Below, piece after piece: positions 34,102-46,391 of a DNA stretch of 64,000 bases; the first letter of the stretch is position 1, and each line of letters starts with the position of its first letter. The stretch covers positions 6,686,501 to 6,750,500 of the forward strand of contig NC_088787.1 of the NCBI RefSeq assembly GCF_949628265.1, written 5' to 3'. Source of the DNA: Cloeon dipterum (taxonomy: Eukaryota > Arthropoda > Insecta > Ephemeroptera > Baetidae). Below the pieces are notes generated by a model. It saw only the letters and a program-made list of their open reading frames with translations. It made no database searches and was not told the origin of the DNA. Made by a program: the position numbers and the translations under genes.

Positions 34102-37100
34102 ATGATCCGACCGGCGGCCCTCGTGCTCGCGCTCGCCGCCACCGGCACCCTCGCCGCCTCCTTGTCCAGGACAGACGCCAACACCGTCGGTGAGAATAAA
34201 AAAACAATGATCGGAAAAGGGAATTTTTTTCTTGTTGGAAAAATGCATTTTTTTGAATGGGGTTTAAATTAACTACCCTGCAAATAAAAGATCTCAAATT
34301 GCAGTTTTTTAAACATTTACTGTAATTTAATTTTCTCAAAAGGAAATTAAAATTTATTTTTAAAATTTCCAAGGAGAAAAAGATGGGCTACATTTTCAAA
34401 CTAAACAGCTTAATTTCAATTTTACATATGGATAAAGGTCAAAATATTATATTATCACAGTTTAAAAACAAAATATAAATATACAAATTTAAATTCTGGG
34501 AATTTTGGCGAGTGGTCTGCTGTTGTTCCTGAGCAGTGACCTTCCAGGGCCCCTCTCGCACCTGGTCACACACCGTGAAGCCAGCCTGCCGCAGCCGCAA
34601 ATATTCTCTTTCCCTCTCTCTCGCACACTTTGCCGTGTGTTTTCCGGTCGCCTAATGTGCCGAATTTTGTTGCAATAAAGCGAGCAACGATGCATGCAGA
34701 TGGCTCCTCATTAATTATTATTGTCTTTCCACGCACAAGGCTAACAATAAGGGAATCGAAAAGGAGGCCGAGCCCGCGATTGGTTCATCGGCGTGTGCAT
34801 TTCCGTTAACTCACTCATCGTAGCTGTACTTTGGCAACGCGAAAATCACGACTATTTCCATTTAATAATTTTTAGGCTCCAGAAAAGGAATTAGCAGAGC
34901 TAAAAAGACCAACAAAACTCCCACCCAAAGCCGCAGAAATTAAACTCGCGAGGGCGATGACACGTCTCGCTCGTCGAGCGTGATTTTCGCTCGCTTGACG
35001 ACCGCGGAAAAGGGCGAAATTTGGCCAGCTGTGTGTGTGCGGTTGCGCCTGTTGCCAGGTGTTTCGTCCTTTTTTCTCTCTTTTATTTCGTAAACACACA
35101 CATACACACAAGGAGCAGAGAAAAGTGGTCTGGTTTCTGCGCGGGCCAATCACGGCGCTGCTTTTCCGGCCGACCGGGCCGAGCCGACAACAAGCAAGGA
35201 CCGTCTAGACGTCCTCCCGCAGGTGGAGTACCTTCACCTTGAACCTGAGCGATGCCCCCGCGGCGGGAGCAACCGGTTCGCGAATCCACGCTGCTCCCTC
35301 GGCCATTATGTTCCCTCGCGCGCACAACAACAGACATTTCTCGCTGTTCTCGCTTTTTTCCCTAGCCCCCACACTCTTTAGAAATAATACACACGTGCAC
35401 ACCGCTTAATTTTCTCGTGTAAAGGCTTGAGCAGCAGCGCAGCAGGCTGGGAAATTTTTTAAATTGTTATACATAAGAAAAGGTAGAATTTATGATATTG
35501 AGTAAAAATATGTCAAAAATACGAATTAAAATTTACTCTGAAATCGAGATATTCATCTTTAACACAGTTACAAATTTATTTATACTTAAAAATATAATAA
35601 ACAGCACGAAATGGCTTGAAAGTTACTAAAATAAACAGAAAAATAACAAATTGATTTAAAATTAAATAATGAAATAAATCTAATGATGGTTTTTATTTAT
35701 TAAATATTAAATATTTTTATTTAATCTTTAAATGCTTCAAATAAATAGTTTTAATATTTTTCTATTGTAGTTTAAATTTTTTAGAGATTGATATTTGATT
35801 AAACAGATTAGCACTCAATGAGAGCAGAAGTGCGAGGCGTGAGTTGACTTGCCAATTTTATTATTTGCTAGGAAGTAAACACACATTGGGCCCACACATG
35901 CTGGCCAGCGCTGACTCATGCACGTGCAAACTTCACACTAATCCCTTGGCACCCACTCACCACCGTGCATTCCAAAACGAAGCAGTCTGCTGCGTGTTTG
36001 GCCCGAAAAGGGAGACACTGATAAATTGATTCGATTTATATAGCTCATTTTATTTTTAAAATCTAGTTAATTGAGCACATCAGGGTGGTTCCTGAGCACC
36101 CTGATGACTTCATAAGGTCAAATTCTAAAAGCTCTTGACTTGGCTGCTAGAACGGTGGGCTGATCTTTCAAATCGGACCAATACAGAGCCCGTCAGGCGT
36201 CATTAAAGTGGCCCTATTGGGTGATTCGATCGTTTGAGTGCTACCCTGACGCCAGGATTCAATTTCTTACCTGTTCTGATGGTATTTTTTACCTCAAAGG
36301 CAACCCCAGCATGTTCTGAGGGCAAAAATCAATTGATCGTGCAATTTTTATTTACCGCGGAAATAAGAAAAATCAAATATACCTAATTTTTCACTTTTTA
36401 CCCTTTTTTTAGCTCAAAAAATAAATGTTTTGCCATCCTGTAAATTTCTGGGCATGTTAGGGCAACATTTCGTCTCATTATTACAAAAAATTCAAGACGT
36501 GGTTGAATTTAAAAGTTGTTAGGCGTTTAAAAATGCGTCTTTTTATGTTCTAGCTTCATTAGAACTCGATATTTTCTCTAAGTTTTCATTATATTTCACC
36601 CGGATTTCCTGGAAACCCCCTCATATGTATTTTCCGCCAAACTTTGACGGTATATCTAGTGTAACCTGCCTTTTAAAATAATTTTTCTTCTGTTTAGAAG
36701 GAGCGAAAAAGCCCGGCGGCGGGTACAATGGCTTCCCGAGCTTCCCGAGCTTCCCTCCTTACGGCTACGCGGCCGGCTTCCAGCAGGGCAACTTCGGTTT
36801 CCCCGGATCTGCGTTCCCGGCGCCGTTCCAGATGCCGTTCCCGCCGGCGCCGCACGCCGCCTTCGACTTCAACAGCGTGTTCAACGCCTACATCAGCGCC
36901 CTGCAGCAGTACACGGACAATCTGCAGAAGCTGCAGCAGCAGTACCAGCAGACCCAGGCGGCGATCGCCTCGAGGTACGCCAAAAACTCGGACGAAAGGT
37001 ACATTTTTTCGGCCACACACACAAAAAAGCAACAACTCTTTTGCTTTTCGAAATTTTACGAAACGAGAAAATTATTCATAGCTTTCGCTTGCATGCTTTT

Positions 37101-39669
37101 TTGAAAAGAAATTACAAAGGTGATATGTACTACTTCTAAAGTTTGCAAAAATACAGAGACACAAACAGGTTGTTGGCTGGCAGAACTAACCAAAAATCAA
37201 AGGGTGATTTGGTTAAATTAAAAAAAATCAACATTTTGAGTTTCTACCCGTTTTTGCAAACTTTAGCGGGAGCAAGGCCGGTGGTCGCGGCGTTTTGTCC
37301 GACCTCCGCGAGGCTCTCTGCCGCAACTTTCAAGCATATCTTGGACGTGACCCTTCTGTGTGCAGCAACCCTGGTCCCAGCTACTTCGTGGGCAGCGCCA
37401 CCGGCGCCTCCACAGGAGGAGGTCCAGGCCAGATCTCAGTCTCAGCGCCCCCTGGCTCTGTTGTTCAGCACTTTGAAGGGTGAGAGATAAATTTAAAAAT
37501 ATATGTTAAAGAGGCTATGTTGGTCAAATAATACTAAAGCCTTGAAAAGAAGGTCATATATTTTTAACACCGTTAAATCAACACACGTTTTGTAAATATA
37601 CATAAGCAAAGTGGCTCGCTGAAAGTTCATTGTGAGATTATTTAGTCGCAATTAGAAGCTTTGAATAGGCACAAAATAGCTGTGAATGAATTTTTCTAGT
37701 GCTAAAAATATTTTTACTGTAAAAAGCTTCTTCATCTTTATCAATTATTAAAAAACCTAATGGCTATTTCTCTATTTAGTTCAAAGTAAACCAATCTTTA
37801 CCATTTTTATTTATTTTATTGAGTTGAAGCTCACTCACTGTCAGCTCAATATAGCTGAAAAGAGATATTTCATAATTAAAATGGTTTTTGAACCAATTTT
37901 TACGGATTTAATCTGTTTTTCCTATTTGTCACACAGTCAACGATTATTGTTTTCCTATTATAGCTCTACAGGATCAATACTATTTTTATATCATTTTATT
38001 TAATGCAAAAAAATACCCGTCAGCGCAGTCTGTTTCCAATTGTAAACTTAGCAATGTTGAAAAATACAGAATTAAACAAAAATAAAATATTAAATTAAAA
38101 TTACAAAATTCGGGAGGGTCAAAATAAAAACTACAAAGAGCCCCAAACAATTAAAGTGGAATGATACAGGGCAACAATTGAAAAATATTTGAATTGTTGG
38201 ATGCCATAAACAATTTGTTCAACAATTTGCAATAATAAAAAAGGACCTTCCTACACTAAAAATTCAAATTTTGCCAATTTTCTCCAAAATGTACAGTGCT
38301 TGAACATATTTTCTTGGCATATTCCGATTCCTCTCGTCGAGATATGTCCAACGGTGTATGCCACTTATTGGGGAAACTCTTGATTTTGAAATTAAATCGG
38401 ATTTCAAGTAAGGAGACAGCCCTTACCATTCGAAAAGCACGGTAACTTTCCGGCCAATTTTCTAAAAAATTTAAACCGCTACTTAGGTCAATATTGGCTT
38501 TAACTGAATCCTAAGGGATGATTTTATTTATTGGCAACAAGCATTTTCCAGGCTTTTCCAGTATCATTCCTCTTTAAGGGAGACAAATGCATTTTGAAAA
38601 ATAAACTATTTTTTGCGTTAATTTCTGCAACTGATATTTTTTCCGAAAGTAAAACATTTTCGTGATGCGATTTTTAAAAATCAGTAAAAATGCCACTGGT
38701 TTCACCAAGGGACGGAAAACTCTAACACAAATCGTAATTTTGCAAAATTTTTACTCTTATGGCGTGAAATATGACCTATTCGTAGTTAAATTCAGAAAAA
38801 TGCAGAAAACCCCGAAATTGATAGGTTTTTGCGCTTTGAAAAATTGGCACACTCTTAAAATGAACCAGTTTTTTGTTCCAATTTTCTGAAAATAATAAAA
38901 TTTTGTAGCAAAATCTTCATCAAAGCAGGGGAAAAATTTTAATGTTTCGAAAAGCTGTAAATATTAAGTGAACTGAAGCTGTCAAGGGAACCTATTCCGC
39001 ATAAAAAATCGAGTACTTTTGTAATAACTCATGTCTTAGTTATAAAATTTAATATAAATAGGTTCAAATGTAATGCTTTTTTTTGTAAACAGACGTAAGG
39101 GATCGATTCTCTCTCCTAGATTCTCGGGAGATCATTTCACAATTAATTTTAAATTTATGTGATAAATTAAACTTTAAACATAAAATTAGCTAATATCTCA
39201 AATTAAATTTAATGATCTTAATAAGAACTCCATTTCCAATTCCACGACTAATAAAAATTTCCTCCTCAGGCCTGGCGGACTTCAGGGCGTGTCCGTGACA
39301 ACCTCCGGCAACGGATTCCAAGGGTTCGCCGGCGGCGCCTCGTTCGGCGGCGGCCCCTTCTCTGCCGGCTCCTTCGGCGGTTCGAGCAGCAGCAGCGTCG
39401 GCGGCGCCGGCGGCGCCCCCTTCTCGGCCGGCTCCTTCGGCGGAGCCCCGTTCGCCGCTGAAAGCTTCGGCGGCGCCGGCGGAGCCCCGTTCGCCGCGGG
39501 CACCTTCGGCAGTGGCGGCGGCAACAACGGCGGAGGCGGCGGCGTCTTCACGTCGTCGTCGTCAGGCGTGTCGTCGGTCAACGGGCAGACGGAGTCGTTC
39601 CACCAGTCGACGACGGGCCACGTGGACAACAACGGCCAGGTCAGCTCGATCACCGTGAGCAAGCCGTGA
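34102..39669 (+). CDS. Secreted Gly/Phe-rich structural protein (333 aa, four exons)
   Basis: Exons 34102-34189, 36698-36998, 37267-37479 and 39270-39669, with intron phases 1, 2, 2. Signal peptide MIRPAALVLALAATGTLAAS. Residues about 31-90 are Pro/Phe/Gly-rich (PSFPSFPPYGYAAGF, FPAPFQMPFPPAP). Residues 90-130 are Gln-rich and helical (YISALQQYTDNLQKLQQQYQ). Exon 3 has the only two mature cysteines (EALCRNFQAYLGRDPSVC), a likely disulfide-bonded segment. Exon 4 is low complexity with repeats of GGAPFSAGSFGG, ending in VDNNGQVSSITVSKP. The same exon plan and intron phases occur in the gene at 56288-58683. This looks like an extracellular matrix or cuticle component; I know no exact family name. 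Intron 1 (2.5 kb) contains GC-rich sequence and intron 3 contains a TTAA-flanked element. AATAAA at about 40098 may be its poly(A) signal. Confidence 0.8.
36078..36106. repeat. Perfect 10-bp inverted repeat in an intron
   Basis: catcagggtg (36078-36087) pairs with caccctgatg (36097-36106) around a 9-nt loop. It lies in intron 1 of the Gly/Phe-rich gene, near other short inverted repeats (cgtcagg about 36190 and cctgacg about 36245). It could be a remnant of a small mobile element. Confidence 0.4.
38151..38577 (-). mobile_element. TTAA-flanked MITE, copy 1 (427 bp)
   Basis: Bounded by TTAA on both sides. Terminal inverted repeats read AGTGGAATGATAC at the left and GTATCATTCCTCT at the right. 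The interior matches the copies at 50217 and 51743 in reverse orientation. No transposase frame is present, so it is a non-autonomous element. TTAA target duplication is typical of the piggyBac superfamily; that assignment is inference. It sits in intron 3 of the Gly/Phe-rich gene. Confidence 0.8.
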
Positions 39670-42576
39670 GAGCGAGCGGTCCCGACACGAAAGCAGGCGC
39701 GCACTACATCGACAAAACAAATGAAAGCTGAAAAATCTAAAAAAAAAAAATTTATAAGAATTATAATTTTAATAACAGACTAAATTTAAAATATTGGAAT
39801 GGAATCACAGAAAATCGAAACGGAATCGAATATATATTTGCTTTATACCGCACTCACGATGCAAGCGTTGCTTTGTAAAAGGACAGGAGTGGATGGGGGA
39901 GACGGATTATTTTATATAATATGTGTAATTTTATTTTATTTCGTAAACGCCCGAATTTTGTAACCAGCATGCACTCTCTGGCCCCGGCAGTATTTGCGTA
40001 ACGAAATTCGTCAACACCTCCCAGGCCGGGCGAACGGCCTCTCGAGTGAGACTGTTTTTCACCACGAGCCATATAATGTAATACGTATTTGTTATTTAAT
40101 AAAGAGCTGGGATTTTACGACGCTCCGCGATATAATTACTTCTAAATTAGGTTTACATAAGATTTCCTAAGTAGTAGTCTTTTGATTTCGTCTAAAAATC
40201 CCAACCCTAGCTTTTACTCTCCATAGACCGCGATTTCCGCAAAAACAAACAAAAATAATAAGAGGCGGAAATTGCGTTCGCATAGTTTTCGGTTTAAGGC
40301 ACTTGAAGAGACCAGGCAACTTCCAACTGACACACACACAATTAATGAAATAGAGTTCATTCGAATGTAAGAGAAATAAATAAAATAAGCGACCCGAGAT
40401 GTGATATTGTATTTTGAATAAATAAAGCAGAGCCATTGCAGCAGCTGGAGAGACCTTTTCTTTCGACCCTTGCTTCTTATCACTCACGCGCGGCAGCTGC
40501 TCCTCTTTTTCTTGGCAGTTTGACCGGCGCAACACGCCACCCGGCGCTGATAATAAATTTGTAATAAAAATAAATAAATTATGTAATTTCGCCGACGGGC
40601 GGACGGATCGTGCGATTCGCCCTTGGAGCTGCGGCATGGCCGTCGGTCACGACTCAGGTGCGATTATGGAGGCGCTTTTCTGGGGGATCCCGTCCAAGTT
40701 CACGGCCAAGACACGCTCTCTTGGCTCACAATGGCTAGATCATTCTTGCACACACGCCGCCTGCTTTTTTCCTCCGACCAGAGCGGCGCAATTCGCAACG
40801 AATTGCCGTCGAGATGAATGGAGGAAGGCTGCAATTAATTAAACTCCGACAGAGAGAGATATAATTCATTTCCATTTTTATCGCGGAGATTGTAATTATA
40901 TTTCTTGAGGAAAAAAGATAAGTTGCGGATTTAAATGAAACTTTTGTTTTACGGCTTTGGTCTACATTTTATATCAAATTAGATTAACCGGATTAAAGGT
41001 TATGCTTGATAATTTTTAAATTTAGTTCTTGCTGATGGGAATTTTACTCTCAATGTCACGTATGCACCTCATTCTGGCTTTATTACTGACGTCTTTAATG
41101 AGTCATTCCAATCAGCCTCCAAATCCAACCGTCGATCGATCGATTTTATATCAATATTATTGTCCAAATATAAAAAATCGTCTCAAATATTGGCTTAATG
41201 CGATAAAAATTCGATTTTGTGTCTGTTTTAGAGAATTTTTACTAATTTTAAAAATTTGCGGAGCAATTTCCAGCGCAAAACATTGTTTTATTATAGTTTT
41301 TAAGTTTAAAAATATTTCTGAGCTTACTAAAAGACAAATTAATATTTTCTAGAGGGGATTGCAAGGAAATGCCACTTTGGTGCTTTTTAAAATATCAAAT
41401 TCTTTGAAACCGAATAAGGAAAATCAAGTGAAAAATTACGATCTGGTCATGTAAGAGAGTTACGCAGCCTCGAAGAAGTAAAATCCTTGTGAGGTTTATC
41501 ACTGGCACTGTTTCAAAATCAATTTCAAAGCCGGTTTTCACTCGATCACAAAGATTTTAAGTCAATGCTTTTTCCTTTCAACGAGCGACGAGACAACTCG
41601 GTCATTGGGTAAAAAAATTGGTTGTTTTATTCTACACAGGTTGTCGCGCAAACGGAACATTTTTAAACTGTCTGGGAATATTACAATAATTTCGTGATTT
41701 AAAAAAAAACAATGACATACACTTTAATTTCAATTTTTAATTAAAATAAAAACAAAAATCTGATTAGAAGGAGATTTTGCATGAAATAAATTATAAAATA
41801 TATTTTAGCCACGTTTTAGTACGATTTTAAATTGCTTAAAACGTGATCAATGCTCTGAAATTTTTATAGAAGACAATTTACCAATTTACAGTCCAATATT
41901 CTCGGCAAAGACGCACTTTTCACAGAAATTTAACTTATATTATATAATAAAACCAGAATATCTGGAATTTGAAGGCCCATAAGGAATTCGCTATAATACT
42001 AATAAAAAAAACTCGATACGCGTATGTAATAACATTTATTAAACTGTTGCCAGTGCAGTGACGTCAGCGGCTTATCGATGAATTGATCGCATATACACGC
42101 AGTGGTTATGTTTTGTCGCTTTTTACGAGCGGCATGCTCTCGTCGTGTTGAGAAAGGGATAATCTTTTGATTATACACACAGGTTTTCCGCGTCTTCGCC
42201 GGCTTTTTCTTTTGTTGCCCTGCCAGAAGGCCCGTCGTGATTTATTCAACAGCGCGCGAATGTGCGAAATTCGCCAAAAACTGAACCCGCAGCAAAAAAT
42301 GACGCGCTGCAGGTAATTTGCATCTTAGATCAGAAGTGTTTGGCACGGGGGAAGAAAAGATTTTTACCGAGTCATGCCTCGAAATTATTGTCACTTGAAT
42401 GCTTGCTTGTTGCAATTACTGCTTTAGACCCGAGTCACGCAGGAGGAAAATTCACTGCGCCGCGGCCGAAGATGAATCTGAATATTGAATTGCTTTCCGC
42501 GTCGCGGCTGCTTTTGTGAAAATTTTTTTACACTCCTCCTCTTCAAGGGGTGGCATCACCTTGGCTCTTTCGCGAC
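39670..42576. other. Intergenic, no gene seen
   Basis: 3' flank of the Gly/Phe-rich gene and the long upstream region of the next gene. GC-richer patches at 40450-40830 and 42050-42560 may be regulatory. No reading frame has a signal peptide, splice context or family pattern. Confidence 0.5.
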
Positions 42577-42584
42577 TATATAAA
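42577..42584 (+). promoter_or_regulatory. TATA box of the Gly/Leu-rich repeat gene
   Basis: TATATAAA, 46 bp upstream of the ATG at 42623. Confidence 0.7.
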
Positions 42585-42622
42585 CTGGGCAGCAGCCGGC
42601 GGCACTGGTCAAAATCCACAAC

Positions 42623-45085
42623 ATGGCCAAGCCGAATCTGCTGCTCGTCTCTGCTCTCGGCGTGCTCCTCGCTGCCTCCGGTAAGTCGTTGATCGATTTT
42701 ATCATTGGTTGAAATATTTACATATTTTAGATTCGTTTTTTTAATTTATAATTTAGTTTAAATTTAATTTACAAGCCAGACTTTTTAATAAAAAGACAAT
42801 TAACAGCGATAACCAACATTCAAAGAAATCAGGACATTTTAAACTATTTCCAAAGAAATTTAAAAGTTTCTAATTCCTTTCTTATTGTTTTTGTTGTAGA
42901 GTTAATTTATTTAACGTTCAGTATATTATTTAAGAAGATTTTATCTTAAATTTTCAACAGTTTTTTATGGTTTTTTAAAGAGTTAATAACTTTGTTTCTA
43001 TTTTCAAATATTTTTTCCAAAAATTTAACTTTTGTTGTTGGTTCAAATAATTAAAATAAAATATTATGGACTTACTCTTAATTTTTATATAAATTTTTCC
43101 ATTTTCTACATTTCTCCATTTCAATAGAAATTAGTAAATCAACTTGTTGTGACTTGGCCTCTATGTACTTATTACTATCCATAAGTTTCAGAAATAATTT
43201 TATTTTATTCTCATTCATTGGCTTGGAATTATATATTTTTTTCTTAATTCAAGACTCTTCTCAGCCATATTTTATCTTCATTTATCTCGTTTCAGTACTT
43301 GGACATCCGCTGTCGAGTCCACACTCTACTAAAGACCAGGTTGGACTAGCCCTGGGACACAAAAAGAGTGGCCACCTGCAGGACCCTGGCGCGTGCCACC
43401 TCTCTGGCGGGGGCGATGCTGAGGTCGTAGGCCCCCTGGCCGAAGTCGGACACAAGCAAGACCTGAAATCTCAGAGCTCGGCTGGTGCCCAAAGTTCCGC
43501 GGGAGTTAAGGGTGCGGCCGGCGGAGGGTTGGGATTGGGCCTGGGTCTTGGCCTTGGTGGGGCTGCCGGGGGTGCTGGTTCCGGGGGTGCTCAAGCAGGG
43601 TCGTATGGTGGATCAGGTGCACAAGCCAATAGTGCTGCGGGAGGTTCAGGGGCCGGAAGTGGAGGGTTGGGATTGGGACTGGGGCTTGGCCTTGGTGGGG
43701 CTACCGGGGGTGCTAGTTCCGGGGGTGCTCAGGCTGGGTCCTATGGGGGTTCAGGTGGACAAGTGAATAGTGCGGCTGGGGGCTCAGGGGCTGGAAGCGG
43801 AGGGTTGGGTCTGGGACTCGGAGGGGGTGCCCAAAGCTCAGCTGGGGCGCAAAGTGCTACTGCCGCAGGTGCTCAGGGTGGATCTCACGGAGGGTTGGGT
43901 GGAGCGTCTCACGGTGCTCACGGAGGTTCTGGGCATGCTCATTCAGGGGGTGGCAGCGGAGGGTTGGACGCCGGTTTAGGACTCGCTGGTGGCTCTCAGA
44001 GCTCTGCCGGGGCGCAAAGCGCGACTTCTGCGGGTGCTCAGGGTGGGTCTTACGGTGGACTGGGTGGTGCGTCTCACGGAGCGGCCGCTGGAGAGGCCCA
44101 GAGCGCAGCGGGTGGTAACGGAGGGTTGGGTCTAGGACTCGGTCTTGGGGGAGCATCTCAGGGCTCTGCTGGGGCGCAGAGCGCTGCTTCGGGAGGTTCC
44201 CAAGGGGGTGGATACGGTGGACTAGGTGGTGCGTCTCACGGAGAGGCCCACGGCGCAGCTGGTGCTTCAGGGGGTAGTAACGGAGGGTTGGACCTTGGTC
44301 TCGGGCTCGGGGGTGCATCCCAGAGCTCTGCTGGCGCCCAAAGCGCGTCTGGGGTGTCCGGGGGTTCAGGTCTGGGAGGGCACGGAGCTCACAGCGGATC
44401 CCACGGGGGTAGCAGCGGTCTGGGGTTGGGAGGAGCGTCCCAGGGTTCGGCCGGCGCCCAGAGCGCCTCTAGTGCTGGCTCCCACGGCGGTTTGGGTCTC
44501 GGTGGGGCCGGCGGAGCGTCTTCCGGTGCCCAGAGCTCCGCAGGAAGCTCCACTAGCGTCCAGGGCAGCGACAACCTGAACCTTGGACTGGGCGGAGGAG
44601 TCCACGGCGCCCACGGATTGAATGCAGGCTCCCAGAGCGCCGCCAACGCCCAGAGCTCTTCCAACAGCGGCGCCAACCTCGGCGGGTCAGGTGCTTCCAG
44701 CGGTGCCAGCTCAGGTTCGAGTGCGACCAACCTCGGGCTCGGCCTGGGACTCTCCGGCTCTAAGGGTGGCGGCTACTCCGGAACCAAAGGCGGCGGTGGC
44801 AGCTTCTCCGGCTCAAACAGCGCAGCGCAGAGTTCATCAGGCACGTATAGCAAGGGAGGCCCACACGGCCCCTCGTCAGGATCGTCCAGCAGCGCCGCCG
44901 CCAGCAGCTCCAGCGGATCGAGCCACGGAGGGTTTGGCGGCTCCAACAGCTTCTCTTCGGCGTCGAGCAGCAGCCAGAGCAATGCTGGTACGACTGGAGG
45001 ACACCACAAAGGACAGGGCGGCGCTGGACTCGGCCTGGGACTCGGCTTGAACGTTGGAACTGGACTGGGCCTCAGCCTCGGCTAA
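42623..45085 (+). CDS. Secreted Gly/Leu/Ala/Ser repeat protein, silk- or cuticle-like (615 aa)
   Basis: Two exons: 42623-42680 (signal peptide MAKPNLLLVSALGVLLAAS) and 43296-45085, joined by a phase 1 intron with acceptor tttcag. The mature N-terminus (VLGHPLSSPHSTKDQVGLAL, residues 20-80) is non-repetitive and holds one Cys. Residues about 90-480 are imperfect modules of roughly 50-70 aa that alternate GGLGLGLGLGLGGA blocks with SSAGAQSA, GSYGGLGGASHG and His/Gly runs. The rest is Ser/Gly-rich, ending GLGLGLNVGTGLGLSLG. Gly and Leu alternate as in amyloid- or beta-forming structural proteins. Extracellular matrix, cuticle or silk are all possible; composition alone cannot decide. AATAAA lies about 45 bp past the stop. 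The frame stays open upstream of the acceptor, so an intron-retained frame exists but would lack the signal exon. Confidence 0.85.
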
Positions 45086-46347
45086 AGAGAAAAACTTCAG
45101 TTGTGATAAAAAGGTAGATTAAAAATTTAAATAAAGTGAATAAAACGAATTGTTGAAATCTCAATTATTGTAAAATAAAAACGAATAAATTTAAAATGAT
45201 TAAATCAATATCCAAATTGTGTTTGTCTTTAAATTTTCAAAGTGTATTTTATAGGATGATTCACTCTAGTGAAAAAAGTAATGAATTTAACTAATAATTT
45301 TCACATTTCGCAATTAAAATGTATCTCGTTACCAGTATTGGAGGGAGAAAATAGGAAACATGCAAATTAAAGATTAGAAAATTCTTAACTAAAAATATTT
45401 GTAAATTTGAGATTGATTGCTCGGCATCTACAAATTTAGCTTTATAATTTTCTATATTTCTGTCCTCCTACACCGCTCTCCCTCTTTTAATCCCCTTTCT
45501 CTTCTAACTCAATTTGCTTAAAAATGTTTAAAGAATAAATTAGACATAAATTTAAGTTATTTTTTAACATCGTCATTTATTTAAATTAAAATAAATTAAG
45601 AGAGACTTTTTCCTTATAGCATCAAGACTAAAATAAAAATAATTTTAACATCCTTGAGCCTCATCCAGAATTTTCGAACTGTGGGAATCGAGAGAGTACG
45701 AGACGTGCAGATACGTGTTAAAATTTTCACATGCATCATTTTTCCGTGTTTTGAATTTCAATCAATTTCGCACGTCTGTTCCGCAATCGATAACGTGTGT
45801 GTCATACTTTGTACGTTTCAGGCGACGACGTGTTTACAAATCTCCGCAGCGAAGGTACATGAATGTATTTATTTCGTGAGCGGACTCGAGAAGAAATTGC
45901 GATGTGATTGCTGTTGAAGTGAGGCTATTTTGTTGTAATAAAAATTGCACGTGAAAAAGGTCAATGCGTAGTTTTCTTTTCAATCTCTGCAGCTGAAAAG
46001 AAAGAGATTGAATTAAATCCGCGCAGTAACAGCTCGCGGCGAGACGAAGCTGAGATGAGAGAGAAGGGAAAAAGGAGATGATGATGATGATGCGAACGAG
46101 GAAAGAGCTGAATGCACGACTCAAATGAAAAGATGCTTGTAACGATCACGTCTCTCTCGATCTCCAATAAAAAATAAATAAATAAAGGAGCTTGTAAGAG
46201 AGAAAATGAGAATTCCCCAGCAACTCTCGCGGCTCAAATTATCCATTCGGTCATCCTGACAATCCGTTGGCCACGCTCGGCAGCAACCAACCCGACTGCA
46301 GCTTCGGGGGTGGTGCCCTCCAAGGCCAGCAAATCGCTCGGCACCGC
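45086..46347. other. Intergenic, no gene seen
   Basis: AT-rich sequence with a short gatgatgatgatg run at about 46077-46091. The last 150 bp are GC-richer and lead into the next promoter. No supported gene. Confidence 0.5.
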
Positions 46348-46355
46348 TATAAAAA
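46348..46355 (+). promoter_or_regulatory. TATA box of the Gly/His-rich gene
   Basis: TATAAAAA, 44 bp upstream of the ATG at 46392. The following ggctcgttgctccccgacat and caataatcgcac sequence is shared with the dead paralogue at 52187-52230. Confidence 0.75.
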
Positions 46356-46391
46356 GGCTCGTTGCTCCCCGACATCGGCAATAATCGCACA

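Noticed and set aside
33890-34372. Minus-strand frame of 160 codons opposite the first exon of the 333 aa gene
   Set aside because: It overlaps the signal-peptide exon and its TATA box on the other strand, and has no splice or family support.
34870-35400. GC-rich block in intron 1 of the 333 aa gene, considered as an extra exon
   Set aside because: Exon 1 joins exon 2 in phase without it and no frame there has matching acceptor and donor sites. A regulatory region is possible but not shown.
40167-40637. Minus-strand frame of 156 codons
   Set aside because: No signal peptide, splice or family pattern. It crosses simple sequence and a poly(A)-signal-like region.
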